Below, one piece after another: positions 13,908 through 22,447 of a stretch of 34,535 bases of DNA. This DNA comes from Terriglobales bacterium (lineage in GTDB: Bacteria; Acidobacteriota; Terriglobia; Terriglobales; Acidobacteriaceae): positions 1 to 34,535 of the forward strand of contig DATIGQ010000199.1 in the NCBI GenBank assembly GCA_035454605.1. Reading direction: 5' to 3'. Under the pieces are notes generated by a model that ran no database searches, was not told the DNA's origin, and saw nothing but the letters and a program-made list of their open reading frames with translations. The first letter of the stretch is position 1, and every line of letters starts with the position of its first letter. The position numbers and the translations under genes were made by a program.

Positions 13908-15716
13908 ATGCCGTCGAACAGTTTCGGTGTAAGGCGGGCTGTTGGTGCACTCGCGCTGATTCTCGCCGCAACCTGGTTGGGGCTGGCGACGGCACGCGCG
14001 CAGCCGCCCAGCCCGCAGGCCCAGGCTTCCAGTGCCCGCAAACAACAGCGGCTGGCCGACGCCTATAAGAGAGCTCAGGAAGCGATTGAACGGCGCGACT
14101 TCGCGGCTGCCGCCCGCGCCTTTGACGATGCCGTACGGCTCGACCCGCGAAGTCCGGAGGCCCAGAACGGACTGGGCTGGGCGCTGCTGGCCCAGCGGCT
14201 CTACGAACAGGCGATTCCGCCCTTGCGTGCGGCAGTGCGCCTGCGGCCCGATTTTGGCGCAGCCCAGCGCAATCTGGGCGAAGCGCTCTCCGGATCAGGC
14301 CGGCGGGACGAAGCGCTCACCCACCTGCGGCGCGCAGCAGAACTGGAGCCCCACGACCCCGACTCACACCGTGCTTTGGCACGCCTGCTGGTCAGTCAGA
14401 GAAAACTTCCCGAGGCCATTGCCGAACTTCGCCGCGCCGTCGAACTGGGGCCGGGCCGCGCCGACCTGCGCGACGATTACGGTTCCGCTCTCGCCCAGGA
14501 CCAGCGTATGCCGGAGGCGGCCGAGCAATTCTCCGAGGCCGTCCGCCTCGATCCCCGCCTCGCACAAGCGCACTTCCATCTCAGCATCGCGCGCTGGCGG
14601 CTGGGAGATGCCGACTCCGCTTTGGCCTCTCTGCAGACCGCGCTGGATTTGAATCCCCAGCATGCGGACGCGCGCTATTACCTCGCCCTGGTCCTCGACC
14701 GCAAGGGGCAGCGGGAGGAGGCGATCGAGCAGCTTCGCCGCGCCATCGAGCTGAAGCCCGACCATGCCCAGGCGCACAACCGACTGGGACTGCTGCTGCA
14801 GAGGGCGGGCGAGCCGGAGGGTGCGATCGCCGCTTTCCGGCGCGCGCGAGAACTTGACCCGGACAATCCCGAGATTCCCAACAACCTCGGTTTGGCGCTT
14901 CTGCAACGCGGAGACGCGAATTCCGCCATCGAGCAATTCCGCACCGCCATGAGCATGAACCCGGCGGACGCTACGTTCCGCGGAAATCTGGGCATCGCCT
15001 ATCTGCAACAAGCCGACTTCGATTCCGCCATCGCCGAACTGCGTGGCGCGCTCGCGGTCGCTCCCCGGATGGCCCCACTGCATTACAACCTGGGCTTGGC
15101 GCTGAAACTGAAGGATCAGCTCCTGGAGGCGATGGCGGAATTCCGCCGGGCCATCGAACTCGATCCTCAGCTCGCGGACGCACACTACACGCTGGGCGTC
15201 ACCTACTGGCAGCAGGGCAGCTTCCCTCAGGCGGCCGACGAGCTGCGCGCCGCCATTGCCATCACCCCGGAATATGCCGAGGCACATTACACGCTGGGCA
15301 CGGTATTGAAGCAGCTCGGAAACCTGCCCGAGGCCGCCACCGCCCTGCGCGAAGCCTTGCGCCTGCAGCCCGATTTCGCCGGCGCCCACACCACGCTGGC
15401 CGCCGTTCTGGAACAACTGGGCGATCCGGAAGGCGCCGCCGCCGAACGCAAGGCTGCCGAACAGATCACGCGCGAGAAGACCGCCCTGCAAGCCGCCATG
15501 TTCGCGACCAACTCCGGTCTGCGCATGCTGAACGCAGGAGACCTGGACGGAGCCATCGGACAATTCCAATCGGCAATCAAGTCCGCACCCGATTACGCGC
15601 TCGCCCACTACCACCTCGGTCAGGCGTTCAGGCGGAAGGGACAATCTGCCCAAGCCCAGGGCGCCTTTCAACGAGCAGCCGAACTGGATCCGAAGCTAAA
15701 ACCGCCCGAACATTGA
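13908..15716 (+). CDS. exported TPR-repeat protein (about 15 repeats)
   Basis: The 602-residue protein has a signal peptide (hydrophobic segment about 11-28, cleavage near ARAQP). It then consists almost entirely of 34-residue tetratricopeptide repeats from about residue 45 to the end, visible as recurring A-x-LG-x-A ... A-x-x-LRRA-ELDP units. Such solenoids act as binding scaffolds; no enzyme domain is seen. It is divergent from the Sec-exported CRTAC1 gene, with 113 bases between the proposed starts, and lies 113 bases upstream of the TonB-dependent receptor on the same strand. It could scaffold the receptor or glycosidases in the periplasm, which is inference. No strong ribosome binding site precedes the ATG at 13908. 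Confidence 0.87.
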   Translation: MPSNSFGVRRAVGALALILAATWLGLATARAQPPSPQAQASSARKQQRLADAYKRAQEAIERRDFAAAARAFDDAVRLDPRSPEAQNGLGWALLAQRLYEQAIPPLRAAVRLRPDFGAAQRNLGEALSGSGRRDEALTHLRRAAELEPHDPDSHRALARLLVSQRKLPEAIAELRRAVELGPGRADLRDDYGSALAQDQRMPEAAEQFSEAVRLDPRLAQAHFHLSIARWRLGDADSALASLQTALDLNPQHADARYYLALVLDRKGQREEAIEQLRRAIELKPDHAQAHNRLGLLLQRAGEPEGAIAAFRRARELDPDNPEIPNNLGLALLQRGDANSAIEQFRTAMSMNPADATFRGNLGIAYLQQADFDSAIAELRGALAVAPRMAPLHYNLGLALKLKDQLLEAMAEFRRAIELDPQLADAHYTLGVTYWQQGSFPQAADELRAAIAITPEYAEAHYTLGTVLKQLGNLPEAATALREALRLQPDFAGAHTTLAAVLEQLGDPEGAAAERKAAEQITREKTALQAAMFATNSGLRMLNAGDLDGAIGQFQSAIKSAPDYALAHYHLGQAFRRKGQSAQAQGAFQRAAELDPKLKPPEH

Positions 15717-15750
15717 GTTGTGACGAACGACGCTAACCTCTTGAAAAATC

Positions 15751-15779
15751 TTGACAATGGCGCGTTCAGTCGATAAGCT
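15751..15779 (+). promoter_or_regulatory. candidate promoter of the TonB-dependent receptor gene
   Basis: A perfect -35 TTGACA at 15751-15756, a 17-base spacer and a weak -10 TAAGCT at 15774-15779 precede the receptor gene. The overlapping GATAAG could serve as an alternative -10. The perfect -35 is shared with the GH31 promoter. Confidence 0.45.
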
Positions 15780-15829
15780 TTCGCGCCATCTAGAGCACCC
15801 GACCGGGTAGCTGACGTCAGGGGGAGACG

Positions 15830-18800
15830 ATGCGCGTCAAACGACTTTCCTCGGGCCTTCTGCTTTTGGCTTTGATCTGCGGTTTCCTACTTCTGTCGCC
15901 GAAGCGGGCTGCGGGCCAAGCAGTCTTCGGCCAGATCTATGGTGTAGCCATCGACCCGGCTGGGGCGGCCGTGCCGGGGACCAAGGTTACCGTGACCTCG
16001 GTCAGCAAGGGCGCCACTCGAGAAGTGACCACCAACGAGACCGGCAACTACACCGTCACACACTTGATTCCCGACACTTACGATGTGCGTGGCGAGGCCC
16101 AGGGCTTCAAGGTTTTTGAGGTCAAGGGCATCAAGGTGTTTGCCGACCAGGGCGCGCAGGTCAACATCAATCTCCAAGTGGGCGCCGCCGTCGAGACGGT
16201 CACGGTGACCGCCGAAGACGTCCCGCTGCTGAAGACCGACCGGGCCGACGTAGCCACCACGTTCTCCGAGAAGACCGTGACGGAGCTACCGGTTTCCCTC
16301 GGCCGCAACTTCACCGATTTGCAGCTCCTCACGCCCGGCACGCAGAAGCTCACCTGGCAGCACGCTTCCAGCGAGAACCCGCAAAGCAGCACGCAAATCT
16401 TCATCAACGGCCAGCACTTCAGCGGCACCTCGTTCCAGCTTGACGGCACCGATAATCGCGACCCCATTCTTGGGATCATCGTCGTCAACCCCACGCTGGA
16501 ATCGGTGACGGAAACCAAGATCGCCACCCAGAACTATGACGCCGAATTTGGCCAGGCGCTGGCCGCCGTCATCACCGCCCAGACCAAGTCGGGCAGCAAT
16601 GAGCTGCACGGCAGCGCCTACTGGTTCCGGCACAGCGACGAGCAGCAGGCCGTGGACGCCACCATCGGCGTTGACCCCATCACCGGAAGGCAGATCGCCG
16701 ATGCGTTGCATAACCAGTTTGGCGGCACGCTGGGCGGCCCCATCCTCAAGAACAAGCTGTTCGTGTTTGGCGCCTACGAAGGCACGCGGGACAAAGTCGG
16801 ACGCGCCGCCCAGTTGAGCGTCCCGACAGACTTGGTGCGCAGCACCTGCCTGAACCCGGCCAGCCTGGTTTGCGACCTGAGCGAATACACAGCGCCCATC
16901 TTCAATCCTTTCACCGGCGACCCGGGGCTTGACGGTGTTATCGGTACTCCGGATGACCCGGGAACCGGACGCACACAGTTTGCCGGGAACATGATTCCCA
17001 GCAACCTCTTGTCACCCCAAGCGGTGGCCCTGTTGTCCCTGCTGCCCTCTGCGAGTGCAGCCGGCACGCTGGGCAACTTCACGGCTACGGGCACGGGCGG
17101 ATTTAACGCCAACCTGTTTTCCATCCGCACCGACTACGCGGCTACCGACCGGCTGCACATCTATGGGCGCTACAGCTTTGCCCAGTACGCCCTCAGCGGC
17201 CGGGGCGCCTTCGATACCGACAGCATCGCGGTGGGCGGGCGCGGCCTGGGCACCAACGGTTTTGCCGGCCAGTCCAACACTCGCAACCAGAGCATCGCCG
17301 CCGGCTTCGACTACAGCTTCAGTCCCAGCCTGCTGATGGATTTCCGCTTCGGCTGGTTCAAGTATCGCGTGAATGTAAACCCCAACGGTTTGGGAACCAC
17401 GCCGGCGACGGATGCTGGCCTGGCCGGCCTGAATTTCGGCAATGACTTTACCTCCGGCATGCCGGCGTTCTTCATCGGCGACCAGGGCCAGGAGGGCGGC
17501 GATATTGAGTTCGGTTATGCGCTGGCCGACCGCCTGACGCGCTGCAACTGTCCGCTGATCCAGAACGAGGACCAGTTCCAGTTCGTCAACAATTGGACCA
17601 AGATCCACGGCAACCACGCCATCAAGTGGGGCGCCGACATCCGTTACGCGCGCAACCTGCGCGTGCCCAGCGACCGGCATCGCGCCGGCGAGCTGAGCTT
17701 CGACCGCCGGTTCACCTCCGATAACGGCACCGACGGCCTGGGCATTGCCACCTTCCTGCTGGGTGGTGTGACCCGGTTCACGCGTTATCCTCCCGACTCC
17801 CCCACCGATGCCGGCGAGCGCCAGAAGCGCTGGTTCTTCTACGGGCAGGACACCTGGCGCGCCACTCCCAAGCTGACCGTCAACCTGGGATTGCGCTGGG
17901 AGATCTACTTCCCGGAGAGCGTCACCGGACCCGAGAAGGGCGGGTTCCTCGACCTCGACACAGGCAATATTCGCGTGGCTGGGGTCGGGGGCATCAGCAG
18001 CAACATGGATGTGGAGAACAGCTTCAGCAACTTTGCCCCGCGCCTCGGCATTGCCTACCAGGTCACGCCCAAGACCATTCTGCGCATGGGCTACGGCCGC
18101 AGCTTCGATATCGGCGTGTTCGGCTCCATCTTCGGGCACGCGGTAACCCAGAACCTGCCGGTCCTGCCCATTCAGGAGAACGATAGCGCCACGGCCAACG
18201 CGCAGGAATTCAACCTCTCGGATCCGGGTGGGGTGCCCGGAGTGGCTCCACCGGTGGTTCCTTCCGATGGCTTGATCCCGTTGCCAGACGGCATCTTCCA
18301 GCGGGCGCGCCCCAACCGCATGCGGCTGCCCACGGTGGATGCGTGGAACATCACCATCCAGCGGGAGATCACGCCCACGCTTTCTGCCGAGATCGCCTAC
18401 GTCGGCAACAAGGGCACGCACGTCTTTGCCGGAAATGGCCCCGCCTTCAATGTGAATCAGGCTACGGTGGTCGGCTTCCCCACGGTTTCCAACAACGATC
18501 GCAAGCTCTTCTTCCCGCTCTTCGGTTGGACACAGAGCATCGATTACTTCGGCAACCTGGCCGACAACAACTACCACGCCTTGCAGATGAAGGTGGAGAA
18601 GCGCTTCTCCAAGGGCTACCAGTTCCTGGCCCACTACACCTGGTCGCAGGCCTTCAACGAAGACGCCGATTACTTCCCCATCAATCCGCGAGTGAACTAT
18701 GGCCCCAACGACCTGAACCGGCGGCACGTGTTCGTGTTCACCAATCTGGTCGAGTTGCCCTTCGGCCGGGGCAGGAAGTTCGGTAACGACGTCGGCCGAG

Positions 18801-19315
18801 GGCTGGATTACCTGATCGGCGGCTGGCAGATCAGCAGCGTGACCAACTGGAGCGGTGGCATTCCCTTTTCGGTGCGGTACGACGAATGCGGGGCGGATCG
18901 GGACACCGGCCCGTGCCGTCCTGACCTGATTGCGGGCGTTGACACTGGGGATGAAACTGGCTGGCTGCCGACCGGGGCATCGCTGACAACCAACGGATCC
19001 AACAACGGTCCCTGGCAGCGGCCGCAGGTGGGCGAGTTCGGCACGAGCGGACGCAACTCCTTCCGCGGGCCTCAGTTCTTCAACACCGACCTGTCGATCT
19101 TCAAGAACTTCACCATCACGGAGCGCGTGCGGGCCCAGTTCCGCTTCAACGCCTTCAACGTGTTTAACAAGGTCAATTGGGGTACCCCCAACGTCTTCTG
19201 GTCCGAGTTCGGTTTTGGCGGAGACAACTGCGTCGATTGCAACAAGCCCATGACCATCGACCACCACGGTGGCACCATGCGGCAGTTGCAGTTCGCTGCC
19301 AAGCTCACCTTCTAG
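15830..19315 (+). CDS. TonB-dependent outer-membrane receptor (Oar-like, carboxypeptidase-regulatory domain)
   Basis: The 1161-residue protein begins with a signal peptide (hydrophobic segment about 9-23, cleavage near RAAGQA). A carboxypeptidase-regulatory-like beta domain follows (about 30-120: GVAIDPAGAAVPGTKVTV, then TNETGNYTV, then YDVRGEAQGFK). Next come a plug domain (about 125-240) and a long outer-membrane barrel ending in the aromatic residue of KLTF. This type is frequent in acidobacteria. Its place among glucosidases and a sugar symporter suggests import of alpha-gluco-oligosaccharides driven by TonB. No TonB/ExbBD genes are in the window. GGGGAG precedes the ATG at 15830, and a strong terminator follows at 19336, so it is probably transcribed alone. 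Confidence 0.92.
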   Translation: MRVKRLSSGLLLLALICGFLLLSPKRAAGQAVFGQIYGVAIDPAGAAVPGTKVTVTSVSKGATREVTTNETGNYTVTHLIPDTYDVRGEAQGFKVFEVKGIKVFADQGAQVNINLQVGAAVETVTVTAEDVPLLKTDRADVATTFSEKTVTELPVSLGRNFTDLQLLTPGTQKLTWQHASSENPQSSTQIFINGQHFSGTSFQLDGTDNRDPILGIIVVNPTLESVTETKIATQNYDAEFGQALAAVITAQTKSGSNELHGSAYWFRHSDEQQAVDATIGVDPITGRQIADALHNQFGGTLGGPILKNKLFVFGAYEGTRDKVGRAAQLSVPTDLVRSTCLNPASLVCDLSEYTAPIFNPFTGDPGLDGVIGTPDDPGTGRTQFAGNMIPSNLLSPQAVALLSLLPSASAAGTLGNFTATGTGGFNANLFSIRTDYAATDRLHIYGRYSFAQYALSGRGAFDTDSIAVGGRGLGTNGFAGQSNTRNQSIAAGFDYSFSPSLLMDFRFGWFKYRVNVNPNGLGTTPATDAGLAGLNFGNDFTSGMPAFFIGDQGQEGGDIEFGYALADRLTRCNCPLIQNEDQFQFVNNWTKIHGNHAIKWGADIRYARNLRVPSDRHRAGELSFDRRFTSDNGTDGLGIATFLLGGVTRFTRYPPDSPTDAGERQKRWFFYGQDTWRATPKLTVNLGLRWEIYFPESVTGPEKGGFLDLDTGNIRVAGVGGISSNMDVENSFSNFAPRLGIAYQVTPKTILRMGYGRSFDIGVFGSIFGHAVTQNLPVLPIQENDSATANAQEFNLSDPGGVPGVAPPVVPSDGLIPLPDGIFQRARPNRMRLPTVDAWNITIQREITPTLSAEIAYVGNKGTHVFAGNGPAFNVNQATVVGFPTVSNNDRKLFFPLFGWTQSIDYFGNLADNNYHALQMKVEKRFSKGYQFLAHYTWSQAFNEDADYFPINPRVNYGPNDLNRRHVFVFTNLVELPFGRGRKFGNDVGRGLDYLIGGWQISSVTNWSGGIPFSVRYDECGADRDTGPCRPDLIAGVDTGDETGWLPTGASLTTNGSNNGPWQRPQVGEFGTSGRNSFRGPQFFNTDLSIFKNFTITERVRAQFRFNAFNVFNKVNWGTPNVFWSEFGFGGDNCVDCNKPMTIDHHGGTMRQLQFAAKLTF

Positions 19316-19335
19316 ACGAAAGTTGGCAACAGTCC

Positions 19336-19362
19336 AAGGGAGCCCAATCGGGCTCCCTTTTT
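19336..19362 (+). terminator. Rho-independent terminator of the receptor gene
   Basis: A perfect 10-bp stem, AAGGGAGCCC at 19336-19345 and its inverse at 19350-19359, closes a four-base loop AATC and runs into a T-tract. It ends receptor transcription 20 bases after the stop and separates it from the TPR lipoprotein gene. Confidence 0.9.
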
Positions 19363-19406
19363 GTTGCTCTCATGGCCCGCAAGGCGGACGCTATACTGGT
19401 GTGGTT

Positions 19407-20438
19407 GTGGCCTACACATCACAACGCAGGTTTCAGCCGAAAGCCTGTCTGCTCCTGGCACTGCTGTTGGTCGCCTGCAGTCTGGCCGCTTCCCAGCAGG
19501 AAACCTCCGATGCTCCGGCCGGCACCCGCACGCTGATTAAGGAAGGCAAGCTGGACGAGGCCATCGTGCGGCTGGAGGACCTCGCACGCGCCGACTCTGC
19601 CCGCCCAGGCCTTGCCCGCGAGTTAGGTGTGGCGTACTACCGCCGGGGCGAGCATGCGCGCGCCATCCCGCATCTACAGCAAGCCCTGAAGGAAGACCCT
19701 GGCGACCGGGAGGCCACGCAGCTCCTGGGGCTTTGCTACCACTTCATCGGCAGAATGGCCGACGCCATCCCGCTGCTGGAGAAGGTGCGCTCGTGGATGC
19801 CCTCCGCGAACGTGAACGCCGATTACGTACTCGGCCTTTCCTACATCCAGATCAAGGACTTCGAGCGCGCCCGCGGGGCCTTCGCGTCCATGTACGGCGT
19901 TCCGCCGGACTCGGCAGCTGCGCATCTCTTCCTGGCCCGCATGCTGCTCCGCCAGGAGTTCGATCCGGTGGCCGAAGAGAATGCGCTCAAGGCGGCGGAA
20001 CTCGACCCCAAGCTGCCGGGTGTCCACTTCCTGCTGGGCGAGCTGTATGTGTTCAAGTCCAGGATCCCGGAAGCGATTGCCGAATTCGAGAGGGAGCTCG
20101 CCCTCAACCCCGGCCACGCGGCCACCTACTACAAGCTGGCCGACGCCTACACCCGCATCCAGAAATGGGATGAGGCGCAGCGCCTGTTGCAGAACTCTAT
20201 CTGGCTCGATTCCACCGCCAGCGGGCCGTTCGTGCTGCTGGGCAAAGTGCTGATGAAGAAAGACGAGCACCAGCTTGCCCTGCGCACCTTGCAGCGCGCC
20301 GTTCAGATGGATCCCAACAATTTCGTGGCGCACCACTGGCTGGGGCAGGCTTTCCGGGCGGTGGGCAAGAATGAGGATGCCGAGCGGGAATTGCGGCTCG
20401 CCCAGGAACTGCAGTCCCAGCAGAACTCCGGCCGCTAG
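19407..20438 (+). CDS. TPR-repeat lipoprotein
   Basis: The frame is open into the receptor gene, but the useful starts are GTG at 19401 or 19407, after the terminator. From 19407 the product is 343 residues. It opens with a lipoprotein signal: QRRFQPKAC, a leucine run, then the lipobox LVAC with the lipidated cysteine at residue 24. The rest is TPR repeats (about 40-340) with recurring A-x-LG-x-Y and A-x-x-LE/LQ-A patterns. It is therefore a membrane-attached TPR protein, as are SusD-type glycan-binding lipoproteins, which share a TPR scaffold but differ in sequence. TATACT at 19392-19397 could be a -10 so close to the start that the mRNA would be nearly leaderless; no good -35 was found. It converges on the trehalase-family gene. 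Confidence 0.82.
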   Translation: MAYTSQRRFQPKACLLLALLLVACSLAASQQETSDAPAGTRTLIKEGKLDEAIVRLEDLARADSARPGLARELGVAYYRRGEHARAIPHLQQALKEDPGDREATQLLGLCYHFIGRMADAIPLLEKVRSWMPSANVNADYVLGLSYIQIKDFERARGAFASMYGVPPDSAAAHLFLARMLLRQEFDPVAEENALKAAELDPKLPGVHFLLGELYVFKSRIPEAIAEFERELALNPGHAATYYKLADAYTRIQKWDEAQRLLQNSIWLDSTASGPFVLLGKVLMKKDEHQLALRTLQRAVQMDPNNFVAHHWLGQAFRAVGKNEDAERELRLAQELQSQQNSGR

Positions 20439-20455
20439 GTAGGCGGCAACTCGGT

Positions 20456-22246
20456 CTAGCGCTTGTCGGCAGCCCCTGCGGCAGCACGTGGTGCATCTGT
20501 TGCCAGCCGGTTCACTTCTTCCTGCGGGAGCTGGTGGAGCAGTTCGAGGAACACGCCGTTCGTCCACCCGAAGCCGATGACGTTCTCCGCGTAGCCGACC
20601 TTCACCTGTGTCTCGGAAGAACGAGTCACCACGTTGTACTTCTCGCGGATGGTGCCGTCCCGCCGAAAGTTTTCCAGCACACTGGAGAGAAATTCGTAGG
20701 AGACGCGGTCAGCGTCTTCGGCGAAACCATAGCGCCGCAAGCCTTCCGCGGCCAGGAGCTGGATCGGCGCCCAGCCATAGGGATAGTCCCACTGCGTGCC
20801 GGTCTCATTGCGGCTCATGGCCAGCCCGCCCGGGTGCTCGAAGCGCCCCAGGTTTCGTGCCAAGGCTCGGGCCTGCTCCGGCGTGGCCAGCCCTGCCCAG
20901 AGTGGGTAGAACGTGGTCGCGTACTCGTATGACGACCGCTTTCCGGTCGTGAAATCGTAGTCCATGAACAGCCCGCGCGCTTCGTCCCACAGGTACTTCT
21001 GCATGTTCTCCTTGCGCCGGGCGGCGCGCTCTCGCCATTCGCGCGCATCCTGTTCCCGGCCCAGCATCCGGCTGATTCGCTCCAGGTCGGTCTCTGCCTT
21101 GTAGAGCAGGCTGTTCAGGCAAACGGGCGCGTAGTGGTGCGTCTGTCCGCTGAACGGGCCGAAACGGAAGGAGATGTCGAAGCCCGACTCGCGCATCGCG
21201 CGGTCTCCCTTGTAGTAATCGGGAACAAGGCCCAGGGAATAAACAGGGTCACAGCGGTCGGCGCCTCCCGGACGCTTCTCCGGGTTGCAGATATAAACGG
21301 GAAACTGGGGGCCGGGCGAGTCTGCCGCGCTCTTGGGGTTCACCACCACGAACGGCTTTGCTCCTTCCCAATGCAGCAGGAAGTAGCGCAGCGCTCCCCG
21401 ATAGTCGCTCAGGTCGCTATCGTCGATTTCCGGCACCGGCCCTTCGCCGAAGTCGTAATAGCGGGAGAGGCCGGTCTCGCCGGCGAGCTTCGGCCCGGTC
21501 GTCCACAGGCGGTGATCCTGTACCGCATAGTCGTAGGCCTTGGCCAGCCATTCCCGCTTGGCGCTTTCCGGACGCGGGTCCGCTTCATAGACATGAAGAA
21601 TCATCGAGGTCAGGAAGGGCGGCTGCGAGCGCGTCAGGAAATACGTGCGATTCGCGTTGAGGACAGCTCCATAGTGCTCGATCTCGAAGAAGAAGTTCTC
21701 CACCATGCCGCGCGCCAGCTCCAGTCTTCCGTCGCGGAGCAGTCCCAGCAGAATGAAGTAGCTGTCCCAGCCATACATCTCGTTGAAGCGTCCGCCCGGT
21801 ACGACGTAAGGGTGCGGAAGGTACAGGACCCCGTGCGTGCGGATCTGGCGCATGTCCACTTGACCTAGGCGCTCGATTTCATGCGGCAGGCGATCCACCC
21901 GAAGACCGGCGCATCGCTTCTCCAAATCGGAGACGTTGCCCGGCGTCTCCAGTTCGGATGGCAAATACAGCACCGACAGATCGCCGACTTTGGGATCGTG
22001 CACGACGGCGCAGTCGCTCATGGAGCGCGTCAAGCGGTCCCAGCCTTCCTGGATGTAATGTGAAACGTCCTCCAACCCTCGTGGCGGGGCCGCCGGATTC
22101 TCGGCCCCCAAACACGGCAGCCAGAGAGTGCACAGCGCTGCCGCCAGCAGCCACGCCGCGCGCCCTCGCCGCCAACGCTTCTTGCCCGGCGCGAACCACC
22201 CCCGCCAGGACTCGCCGATGTACCGCGAGCTTCGGATTCCGCTCAC
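20456..22246 (-). CDS. exported GH37 trehalase-family protein with altered motifs
   Basis: The GTG start at 22246 has GGAGGG about five bases upstream. The 596-residue product has a long basic N-terminus and hydrophobic signal (about 31-47), so it is exported. Trehalase signature 1 is at 150-163 (PGGRFNEMYGWDSY) and signature 2 at 485-493 (QWDYPYGWA). The catalytic acid is expected at D357, in ESGFDISFRF instead of the usual ESGWDFSSRW. The base is probably E535 in REKYN. The glycine-rich GGGGEY stretch normally before GFGWTNGV is replaced by VKVGYAENVI. It may split trehalose to glucose, or a related alpha-glucoside given these changes. It is divergent from the sodium/sugar symporter gene. 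Confidence 0.85.
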   Translation of the reverse strand: MSGIRSSRYIGESWRGWFAPGKKRWRRGRAAWLLAAALCTLWLPCLGAENPAAPPRGLEDVSHYIQEGWDRLTRSMSDCAVVHDPKVGDLSVLYLPSELETPGNVSDLEKRCAGLRVDRLPHEIERLGQVDMRQIRTHGVLYLPHPYVVPGGRFNEMYGWDSYFILLGLLRDGRLELARGMVENFFFEIEHYGAVLNANRTYFLTRSQPPFLTSMILHVYEADPRPESAKREWLAKAYDYAVQDHRLWTTGPKLAGETGLSRYYDFGEGPVPEIDDSDLSDYRGALRYFLLHWEGAKPFVVVNPKSAADSPGPQFPVYICNPEKRPGGADRCDPVYSLGLVPDYYKGDRAMRESGFDISFRFGPFSGQTHHYAPVCLNSLLYKAETDLERISRMLGREQDAREWRERAARRKENMQKYLWDEARGLFMDYDFTTGKRSSYEYATTFYPLWAGLATPEQARALARNLGRFEHPGGLAMSRNETGTQWDYPYGWAPIQLLAAEGLRRYGFAEDADRVSYEFLSSVLENFRRDGTIREKYNVVTRSSETQVKVGYAENVIGFGWTNGVFLELLHQLPQEEVNRLATDAPRAAAGAADKR

Positions 22247-22369
22247 TTCACCCTCCGTCAGCCAGTCTGCGAGCGCCTATTCTATGTCATCGCCATGGGG
22301 CTGCGATGGATCGAAGCCAGGGAGTCAGCTAACCACGGCCCCTGGATCGTGTCACCCGGCCGAAGCTGG

Positions 22370-22398
22370 TTGAGCCATCGCGTGGCATGGTGTAAAGT
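22370..22398 (+). promoter_or_regulatory. candidate promoter of the symporter gene
   Basis: TTGAGC at 22370-22375, a 17-base spacer and TAAAGT at 22393-22398 precede the symporter start at 22448 by about 50 bases. The element lies inside the open frame that extends to an ATG at 22295, which argues that translation starts at 22448. Confidence 0.4.
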
Positions 22399-22447
22399 TC
22401 CGGCTTCATGTGCAGCCCGGGGGAGGCTGCCGCCTGGACCGACTGCG

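Noticed and set aside
17012-19267. 751-codon open frame opposite the TonB-dependent receptor
   Set aside because: Antisense shadow of the receptor; low-complexity H/V/A-rich translation with no recognisable domain.
22295-22447. Upstream ATG at 22295 as symporter start
   Set aside because: It would add 51 residues without membrane character and precede the candidate promoter at 22370-22398.
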